A program made the translations under genes and the position numbers. A stretch of DNA of 6,296 bases from Candidatus Saccharimonadota bacterium. Its GTDB lineage: Bacteria; Patescibacteriota; Saccharimonadia; Saccharimonadales; Saccharimonadaceae. Location of the stretch: contig JAFOHW010000014.1 in assembly GCA_017421685.1 (NCBI GenBank), positions 1 to 6,296 on the forward strand, given 5' to 3'. Position 1 is the first letter of the stretch. Each line of letters begins with the position of its first letter. Positions 1 through 5,112 of the stretch are shown here, in pieces. The notes beneath the pieces were generated by a model. It was not told the DNA's origin, did not search any database, and worked only from the letters and a program-made list of their open reading frames with translations.

Positions 1-1
1 C

Positions 2-655
2 CTTAAAGATCGCCCTGAAGTTATCGCCTTAACGAAATGCGAAGGCGTCGACGAGGATATTATTAAGCTTCAAATGTCTTCTATTCTCGAAAAAAATCCC
101 GACGCAAAAATCTACGCTATTTCTAGTAAAGCTCACGAAGGTTTAACGGAACTCCTCCGCGAGTTGAAACGTGTTATCGCCGAATCTGATCAAGTTAGTT
201 TTGCGAACTCTGAGCGAACCCGAGCAGAATCTGAAGAGCTTACCGAGTCGAGTACCGGACAGTACTGGGCGCAGACCCGGATAAGCTCTGAAGATTCTGC
301 CCGGCGTGAAGCGAAATGTGAGCAAAACGAACTTGACCAGAACCGGCGCGAAGCGGGGCGCGAGAGGAATTCTCTTCACCAGATTCAGTACGATATCCCA
401 ACAATCTCCTTAAGCAAGGATACTTTAAAAAATACTTGGAAAGTCGAGAAACTCGATGATAAGTTTGTGGTTACTGGCGAAAAAATCGAGAAATTTGCCA
501 GGAGAACTGATTTAAATAATTATGCTTCAGTAAATCGCTTAAGAGATATTATGAAGAAACTCGGTATCCGCGCGGAGCTAACTTCCCAAGGCGCTGAACC
601 TGATTCAATTATTAGTATCGCCGGAAAAGAATTCCCTCTCGTCGAAGAATGGTAG
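2..655 (+). CDS. obg: GTPase Obg, C-terminal part (5' end outside window)
   Basis: Obg/CgtA GTPases bind the 50S ribosomal subunit and act in ribosome assembly and stress control. The reading frame is open from base 2, so the N-terminal glycine-rich domain and motifs G1-G3 lie upstream of the window. Of 217 visible residues, 1-60 are the end of the G domain: a G4-like TKCE at 11-14 and a G5-like ISSK at 40-43. Residues 61-130 are a long polar, charged linker. Residues 131-217 are the OCT domain, recognisable from VVTGEKIEKFARRTD, then NNYASVNRLRDIMKKLG, then a GAEPDSIISIAGKEF block. Two things are odd. G4 is normally NKxD but here is TKCE. The linker is much longer than I expect for the family and is encoded by GC-rich DNA forming an inverted repeat (see 186-340). 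Family assignment is secure from the OCT domain. Confidence 0.93.
   Translation, partial: LKDRPEVIALTKCEGVDEDIIKLQMSSILEKNPDAKIYAISSKAHEGLTELLRELKRVIAESDQVSFANSERTRAESEELTESSTGQYWAQTRISSEDSARREAKCEQNELDQNRREAGRERNSLHQIQYDIPTISLSKDTLKNTWKVEKLDDKFVVTGEKIEKFARRTDLNNYASVNRLRDIMKKLGIRAELTSQGAEPDSIISIAGKEFPLVEEW
186..340. repeat. Imperfect palindromic element translated in frame inside obg
   Basis: Two pairs of arms face each other. Outer arms 186-204 and 322-340 match at 17 of 19 positions as reverse complements. Inner arms 220-242 and 282-304 match at 20 of 23. The 15-17 bases between them on each side pair poorly. A small apical hairpin, AGTAC (251-255) with GTACT (262-266), sits near the axis. 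Bases 201-360 are 57.5% GC (92 of 160), against about 33% at 61-120 and 35% at 421-480. The segment adds roughly 51 residues to the linker between the G and OCT domains without breaking the frame. This resembles the behaviour of Rickettsia palindromic elements, which insert in frame into genes, but I do not recognise this sequence as any named element. Mobility is inferred; the inverted repeat and GC jump are directly visible. Confidence 0.7.
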
Positions 656-674
656 CCGTCACGAGCTTATTAAT

Positions 675-693
675 TGTTGTAAAAATTACAACA
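675..693. terminator. Small AT-rich hairpin in the convergent gap, weak terminator candidate
   Basis: TGTTGTAA (675-682) and TTACAACA (686-693) form a perfect 8-bp stem around an AAA loop. It lies 20 bases after the obg stop and 41 bases after the stop of the opposing CHAP gene, where a shared terminator would be expected. Neither strand has a clear U-tract after the stem and the stem is AT-rich, so termination here would be weak. The rest of the 656-733 gap shows nothing else. Confidence 0.35.
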
Positions 694-733
694 CCAACAA
701 ACTTCTAAAAAATCTAATTAACGAACCTAAAGC

Positions 734-1831
734 TTAGTGAATATAGTTAAAGTTTCCGACTGAGCTTGCGGGGATTGTTGAGCGGATAACTCGGTAAGGA
801 ATTCCGTAGTTCATTTCCGACATCACAATTGAGCCATCCGGATTAACTGCTTCGACATATCCAACGTGACCATACCAGCCCGAAGAAGTCTGGATAATCG
901 CTCCTGCCGATGGAGTTCGGTTTACGACGTAACCCATGGCAGCCGCATTTCGTGCCCAGGCGTTCGCATTTCCGAGATTGGATGGTAGATCTTGTCTGTT
1001 ATACCAAGCCCACTGTGTACATTGACCAGCTCCATACGGACCGCCTAAATTATAGAACCATCCGACAACCTCTATGTTTTGTCGCTCGGAGGTATTACCA
1101 AGGTAGGTATAAGTATAGGTCGTCGTCGGCGCGGTATAAGTTGGTCGTACGACCGGCGCAACGTACTCTGGACGCTCTCTCTCAGGAAGAGAGCCATCTT
1201 TAATCAAAATTCTCGTTCCTTCCTCAATCCCAGAGAATTCAAGATCATTCAAAGCGATAATTTCTTCGGAAGTAGAGCCATATTTATCGACAATCGATTC
1301 AATCGTGTCTCCAGATTTAACCACATAAACAATCCCAGGCGTACTCGGGATATACAAAACCGTTCCGACCGCAACGTCAGTAGTTTTTAACCCGTTAGAC
1401 CAACGAATTTGATCGGCAGTAACTCCATATTTCGAGGCAAGAGATTCTACTGTCTCTCCATCTGCTACGGTATGCTCCAAGACGCCCCTAGAGGCATTAA
1501 TATTCGTTAGATTAGGTTTTTCTAATTTCCCTACCGAAGTTTGTCCAGAATCATACATCGTCGTCGTAATAACGTAGTTAGACGCGACGTCAGAGGCGCT
1601 CGCTAGACCTAAAGCGTCCGATAGGTCAGCAACAACATATAATTCCGACATCTGGTCAACAGAGACCTGATAATCCTTCTCCGCGAATGTGCTAAGGCTT
1701 AAGTTTACATCTGAATTTTGCTTATCTATTGAGCCAACAAAAACCAAGCCCAAAGTTAGGACACCAGTTATAAGATAAGGCAAAAGCCCCTTTACCTTCT
1801 TAAAATCAATTTTTTTCTTCTTTGCCGTCAT
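734..1831 (-). CDS. Membrane-anchored LysM-LysM-CHAP peptidoglycan hydrolase
   Basis: A 365-residue cell-wall hydrolase. Residues 1-15 are Lys-rich and 16-33 form one hydrophobic helix, either an uncleaved anchor or a signal peptide. Two LysM peptidoglycan-binding domains lie at about 118-162 and 168-211; both have a V.DGET/V.SGDTIESI-type start, a KYG.T..EI/QI..N core and a closing G..L.IP-type strand. A Pro/Tyr/Thr linker (about 221-245) leads to a CHAP domain (about 255-365). Its likely catalytic Cys is C271 in GAGQCTQWAW and the His is H322 in YGHVGYVE; E328 or residues in SEMNYG (338-343) may complete the site. CHAP enzymes are amidases or endopeptidases, and the sequence does not say which. 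It is the last gene of the operon: its ATG overlaps the upstream TGA in an ATGA, and no clear Shine-Dalgarno is visible, so translational coupling is likely. It could serve daughter-cell separation or wall turnover. Confidence 0.9.
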   Translation of the reverse strand: MTAKKKKIDFKKVKGLLPYLITGVLTLGLVFVGSIDKQNSDVNLSLSTFAEKDYQVSVDQMSELYVVADLSDALGLASASDVASNYVITTTMYDSGQTSVGKLEKPNLTNINASRGVLEHTVADGETVESLASKYGVTADQIRWSNGLKTTDVAVGTVLYIPSTPGIVYVVKSGDTIESIVDKYGSTSEEIIALNDLEFSGIEEGTRILIKDGSLPERERPEYVAPVVRPTYTAPTTTYTYTYLGNTSERQNIEVVGWFYNLGGPYGAGQCTQWAWYNRQDLPSNLGNANAWARNAAAMGYVVNRTPSAGAIIQTSSGWYGHVGYVEAVNPDGSIVMSEMNYGIPYRVIRSTIPASSVGNFNYIH

Positions 1832-3249
1832 AATGATACATTACAGAGGTTTTGGCAATGGCTGTAAATATTCTGATTATGCTCTGCCTCTGTACTACTA
1901 TAATACATCATTCCGTCGTCTCCTGTCAAGAAGTAAAGATAAGAGGTATCACTAGGGTTTGCAACCGAGAGAAGCGCACTAATTCCGGGGTTCGAAATCG
2001 GTCCACAGGGGAGACCGGGATAAAGCCTCGTATTATAACACGAATCGACCTTCAGGGCGCTTTCATTGTCAGTATACGTCTTCCTCTCAGGGTCGACCTT
2101 ATCTAGCGCGTAGGATACCGTTACATCGCTCCCAAGCGGTACTCCTAAGCTTAAACGCGATAAAAAGACCTGTGCGACGGTTGGCTGTTCGGGGGAAGGC
2201 GCCTCTTTTTGTACTACTGAAGCTAAAGTAATCCCCTCATAGAGAGATAACCCCTGTTTAGCATATTCTCCCTCCAGGTCATTTTCCTCTATAACTTTTT
2301 CCATCCCCTTTAAGAACGTCTCGATAACCTCTTTTACGGTCGCGGTTTTGTAAAATTCATGAGTTTCCCCGTAAAGATAGCCTTCGAGCGTTGCTCCCTC
2401 TGGTCTATCCCTTAAAAATTCGTAATCATAATTTGATTCTAGGGCCTCGTCTACCTCTGTTTTTGAATATCCAGCCTCAATCAATCCCTCTCTAACCTCA
2501 AAAATGGTCTCCCCTGGACGAATAGTGAAACTAAATACGGCATTTTCTTCCATTTCCGCCTCTAATCTTGCAAATTCCTCTGCTCTTTCTCTTGCGCGTA
2601 TCTCTTTAACAATTAAAGCTCCCCCGACTAATAACAAAGCAAGGATAATAATTATTGCTCCTCCTGAAACCCACTTTGTCGCTGTTTTGACTTTGTGCTT
2701 TGCCTTTTTTGTGTTAAATTTCACCTTATCCATCTCCTTTTTTGCTAATTCTGTCGGTTTTTTCAGTATTTCTGAGGCTCCGTCTTTTTCCGTCCCCTGT
2801 TCTTTCCCTATTTCAGTTTTTTCATCGGAGAAACCTGATGTATCTGCCCCTCTGATACTCTCGAGAAAATCTTGCAATATTATTGAGGCTGCTTCCGAAT
2901 CGATTTCCCCCTTTTCATAGTTCTTTTTTCGTTTTCTTAACCTTTCCTCCGCCATAACAGAGGTCAAAGATTCATCTTGAAAACGAATTCTCGCCCCCGG
3001 TATTTTCTCAGTTAAGGTTTTAGCAAATTTTCGGACATAAAGCGATTGTTTCGTCTCGTTCCCCTCGTTACTTCTCGGGAGACCAATAATGAAAGAATTT
3101 GTTCCGTTTATGTTCGCTAAACGCCCAATTTCCTGCCATTCTGAGCCATTTACTTCGATATATCCGATTGGTACAGCTATCCTAGTATCGGAATCCGCCC
3201 GTGCGACCCCAATACGTTTCTCGCCAACATCTAATCCTAAAACTCGCAT
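1828..3249 (-). CDS. Fusion of RuvX/YqgF-type nuclease with MltG endolytic transglycosylase
   Basis: One 473-residue frame carries two families. Residues 1-135 are a full-length RuvX/YqgF domain (RNase H fold; 16S rRNA 5' processing or Holliday-junction resolution): GLDVGEKRIGVA with D7, FIIGLPRSNEG (53-63), QDESLTS (91-97), and IDSEAASIILQDFL with D117, so the acidic residues are present. Residues 136-190 are a charged linker ending in a basic stretch, and 195-215 are a transmembrane helix. The outer part (about 235-473) is MltG/YceG, which cuts nascent glycan strands: ATLEGYLYGETH (286-297), ASVVQKEA (343-350), LGSDVTVSYA (372-381), SCYNTRLYPGLPCGPISNPG (403-422), YLYFLTGDDG and EAEHNQNIY. 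E349 is the likely catalytic Glu. The topology places RuvX in the cytosol and MltG outside. GGAG at 3261-3264 lies 11 bases before the ATG. It follows the membrane-protein gene by 27 bp and overlaps the CHAP gene by 4 bp. Confidence 0.92.
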   Translation of the reverse strand: MRVLGLDVGEKRIGVARADSDTRIAVPIGYIEVNGSEWQEIGRLANINGTNSFIIGLPRSNEGNETKQSLYVRKFAKTLTEKIPGARIRFQDESLTSVMAEERLRKRKKNYEKGEIDSEAASIILQDFLESIRGADTSGFSDEKTEIGKEQGTEKDGASEILKKPTELAKKEMDKVKFNTKKAKHKVKTATKWVSGGAIIIILALLLVGGALIVKEIRARERAEEFARLEAEMEENAVFSFTIRPGETIFEVREGLIEAGYSKTEVDEALESNYDYEFLRDRPEGATLEGYLYGETHEFYKTATVKEVIETFLKGMEKVIEENDLEGEYAKQGLSLYEGITLASVVQKEAPSPEQPTVAQVFLSRLSLGVPLGSDVTVSYALDKVDPERKTYTDNESALKVDSCYNTRLYPGLPCGPISNPGISALLSVANPSDTSYLYFLTGDDGMMYYSSTEAEHNQNIYSHCQNLCNVSL

Positions 3250-3276
3250 TTTATCTTAAACTCCACGAACCTCTAT

Positions 3277-5064
3277 CTATTTTTCTTTTTTCTCCTCAGT
3301 TTTCTCTTCGCTCTCTTTATTGTCGCTATTTTCTCCGTCTTTATTCTCCTCTTCCGATTCTTCTTTCGCCTCTATTTTGTTCCCATTTTGATCTTTAATT
3401 TCGAAGACAACTGTAATTTTATTCGGGTCATTCGGGATATGTAGGACCCACGGGAATGATTTCTCAATATGCACCTCTGCAACCCCATTTATGTCTCTTA
3501 AATCGTGCTGTGCTTCTCCGAGACCTTTCCCTTTAACCTTCTCTATGACGTCATTTTCTGTAATTTTCGGCCCAGTATAATAAACCGCCTTTAATCTACC
3601 GGTATAGCCATCACTGGTATCCATGAAACTTTCGACAAACGGATTTCTGATTTCATAAATCTTCTGGGATTCGTCTAATTCTACGCCTTTTTTGATAAAC
3701 TCTTCAACTTTTGTTTTGTCTAAGACATAAATCGAAGTTGTTGTAGTTGCCTTAATTTTTGGTTTAACACCTTCTTTTACTTCTTCACCAACCGCTGGCG
3801 TCGATTCGACTTTCCCAGCATCCTGCTTAAAGCTAGATTCGATCTTCAAGCTACTATCGTTAATCGTTTCATATAACTTTTCTTTATTTTCAGACTCATT
3901 TGTCGAAGCTAACTCTCCTTTAGCCTTATCAATATCGGATTGTTGAACGATTTTGATTATATCGTTTGTTCCTCCGCTTATGTTCTTCTCAGAAGAAACG
4001 AAAACCTTCGCTGTTGTTGTCCAGCCTGTGCTCGATGGAGCCATATTATACTTCTCTCCAGGCTCCGTAGCGACTATCGGTACATGTCCCGTAATTCGAC
4101 AACCGAATTCAAGAAGGCCGTCTTTATTATCTTTATTATCACATTCCGAATAGTCATTCTGTTTTCCGCTATAAGCTAAAACTTCTGAAGCAGTAGATTT
4201 ATAAGTCAGTCCAGAAATCGTAAAGCTATCTCCTTCATTGATCACGGTCGAGGCCTTAATATTTAACGGGAAATAAGCATAAACGGTAACCTCGCCACTC
4301 GCTTTCTCTCCGACATTCTTCTCTCCGGTCGCCTCGAAATCTACTTCCTGCGAAGACTCAATTTTCTTCTCTTCAAGATAGAATTTCCCTTCCTCGATAT
4401 TCTCATCACCAAGATTTGTCGTAAAGCTAATCGTCTTCGAAAAATTATTTGCATCAGTCTTAATCGAAACCTGAAGTTCTGCCGCTGGCGCGATTACTAG
4501 AGCCCAAATCAAAATCAGAATTAATAGTAGCCCCCCAACTCCAATAATGATTGAGAGTTTCTTGTGCGCCTTAATCCAGTCCAAAATCTTATTTCCGGTC
4601 AATTTCGACGCAGATTTCTTTTTTGGTTCCTTTTTCTTCGGGAGCGCCTCTTCCTCTTCTCCTTCTTCGTCGTCTTCTTCGGCTTCTTCTGTTTCGGGCT
4701 TCTCTTCTTCTGTCGCTTCTTTTTCCGTTGGTTTTTCTTCTGTTTCCGCTACCGCTTCCTCGACGACTTCTTCCGCGACTGCTTCAACATCCGGAATTGT
4801 CGGCGCAGACTGTAAGTTCTTCGCGACCGGCAACTTCGCCGCCCCGGCTAATTTCGTAATCGAAGAATCACCCGTAACAATGACCACATTTTTTCCCGCA
4901 GTCACTCCGGCCTTCGCGATTAGTTTTATATTAACCACGCTTCGAAAAACTCCAGCTTTTTTCGGAGGAACTAGCGCAATAATCTTTTGCTTTGAACCCT
5001 CAATTTTTGAAATGATATCAGTGATATCATCCTCCGGCTCAATATAAATAACGTCCTTATTCAT
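3277..5064 (-). CDS. Single-pass membrane protein with cytosolic head, acidic linker and large outer domain; function unknown
   Basis: Counting from the chosen start, the protein has 595 residues. Residues 1-90 form a compact alpha/beta-looking cytosolic domain (VIYIEPEDDITDIISK, KIIALVPPKKAGV, NVVIVTGDSSIT, LPVAKNLQ). Residues 92-140 are extremely Glu-rich and 143-154 Lys-rich. A transmembrane helix spans about 169-191. The outside region (192-565) looks beta-rich, with EKASGEVTVYAYFP (253-266), EPGEKYNMAP (334-343), two Cys (308, 322) and a closing EKSFPWVLHIPNDPNKITV (534-552). Residues 566-595 are a Glu/Lys/Asn/Ser tail. Similar patescibacterial proteins are, to my recollection, often labelled baseplate J-like; nothing here implies a phage. 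The first ATG (5082) lies upstream of the predicted -10 box, so the ATG at 5064 is chosen; there is no Shine-Dalgarno and the message is probably leaderless. It is the first gene of the operon with ruvX-mltG and the CHAP hydrolase, so an envelope role is plausible but unproven. Confidence 0.85.
   Translation of the reverse strand: MNKDVIYIEPEDDITDIISKIEGSKQKIIALVPPKKAGVFRSVVNIKLIAKAGVTAGKNVVIVTGDSSITKLAGAAKLPVAKNLQSAPTIPDVEAVAEEVVEEAVAETEEKPTEKEATEEEKPETEEAEEDDEEGEEEEALPKKKEPKKKSASKLTGNKILDWIKAHKKLSIIIGVGGLLLILILIWALVIAPAAELQVSIKTDANNFSKTISFTTNLGDENIEEGKFYLEEKKIESSQEVDFEATGEKNVGEKASGEVTVYAYFPLNIKASTVINEGDSFTISGLTYKSTASEVLAYSGKQNDYSECDNKDNKDGLLEFGCRITGHVPIVATEPGEKYNMAPSSTGWTTTAKVFVSSEKNISGGTNDIIKIVQQSDIDKAKGELASTNESENKEKLYETINDSSLKIESSFKQDAGKVESTPAVGEEVKEGVKPKIKATTTTSIYVLDKTKVEEFIKKGVELDESQKIYEIRNPFVESFMDTSDGYTGRLKAVYYTGPKITENDVIEKVKGKGLGEAQHDLRDINGVAEVHIEKSFPWVLHIPNDPNKITVVFEIKDQNGNKIEAKEESEEENKDGENSDNKESEEKTEEKKEK
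4640..4792. repeat. Low-complexity GAA/GAG-rich tract encoding the acidic linker
   Basis: The plus strand is strongly pyrimidine-rich (ttc/tct runs), and the coding strand is a purine-rich string of Glu codons with some Asp, Ala and Lys. It encodes about residues 92-142 of the membrane protein. A shorter tract of the same kind at 3280-3375 encodes the charged C-terminal tail. Such tracts are prone to length change by slippage. They also create long Ser/Phe/Leu-rich open frames on the opposite strand that should not be annotated. Confidence 0.7.
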
Positions 5065-5079
5065 ATATAAAATATAACA
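5065..5079 (-). promoter_or_regulatory. Extended -10 promoter of the envelope operon, leaderless start
   Basis: On the minus strand, TGT followed by TATATT (-10 at 5076-5071, TG at 5079-5078) forms an extended -10 element. Six bases (5070-5065) separate it from the ATG at 5064, so transcription would begin at or next to the A of the start codon. There is no Shine-Dalgarno before that ATG. No good -35 is seen: the position holds AACACA, which is the partner's TG-element region read in reverse. The call rests on consensus and spacing only. Confidence 0.6.
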
Positions 5080-5100
5080 CATTTTTTATCGCTTGTGTTA
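5075..5100. promoter_or_regulatory. Dyad TAACACA-N12-TGTGTTA between the divergent genes
   Basis: TAACACA (5075-5081) and TGTGTTA (5094-5100) are exact reverse complements around a 12-base AT-rich spacer. The axis (5087.5) is within one base of the midpoint between the divergent start codons (5064 and 5113). The arms coincide with the TGTGTTA parts of the two extended -10 promoters, so the symmetry may simply be two copies of one promoter element. It could also be an operator for a dimeric regulator; the sequence alone cannot decide. Confidence 0.5.
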
Positions 5101-5112
5101 AAATATATACAG
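5096..5112 (+). promoter_or_regulatory. Extended -10 promoter of the histidine kinase gene, leaderless or near-leaderless
   Basis: TGT followed by TAAAAT (TG at 5096-5097, -10 at 5099-5104) is an extended -10 element. Normal spacing puts the transcript start at about 5111, two bases before the ATG at 5113, so the mRNA would have almost no leader. No Shine-Dalgarno is present. The box mirrors the minus-strand -10 exactly in position about 5087.5, which means two polymerases could not occupy both promoters together. Confidence 0.6.

Noticed and set aside
143..379. Minus-strand 78-codon open frame with hydrophobic and basic residues inside obg
   Set aside because: It is the complement of the GC-rich palindromic linker, and the opposite frame is a clear Obg protein with an OCT domain. 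No start signal or family resemblance was seen.
1143..1154. Perfect 12-bp palindrome GGTCGTACGACC
   Set aside because: It lies within the coding Pro/Tyr/Thr linker of the CHAP gene, away from any promoter, and a single 12-bp palindrome in this length of DNA is not convincing as a site.
1828..1831. UGA recoding as in Absconditabacteria or Gracilibacteria
   Set aside because: The MltG domain is complete at this TGA, and the ATGA overlap starts a clear next gene, so TGA is a normal stop. No in-frame TGA occurs inside any of the five genes.
4640..4792. Short repeats resembling an array
   Set aside because: The ttc/tct runs are irregular Glu codons without spacers or a conserved repeat unit, so this is not a CRISPR array or a tandem repeat of functional units.
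4547..5047. Plus-strand 166-codon frame rich in Ser, Phe and Ala
   Set aside because: Produced by the complement of GAA/GAG Glu codons in the acidic linker. The composition is an artefact, and the minus strand holds the real gene.
3277..5064. Phage baseplate protein
   Set aside because: Proteins of this kind are sometimes labelled baseplate J-like, but this one has a transmembrane helix and cytosolic head, and no phage genes are nearby.
5065..5082. Upstream ATG at 5082 as the start of the membrane protein (601 residues)
   Set aside because: This ATG lies upstream of the extended -10 element (5079-5071), so it would not be in the transcript. The first six residues add nothing to the head domain.
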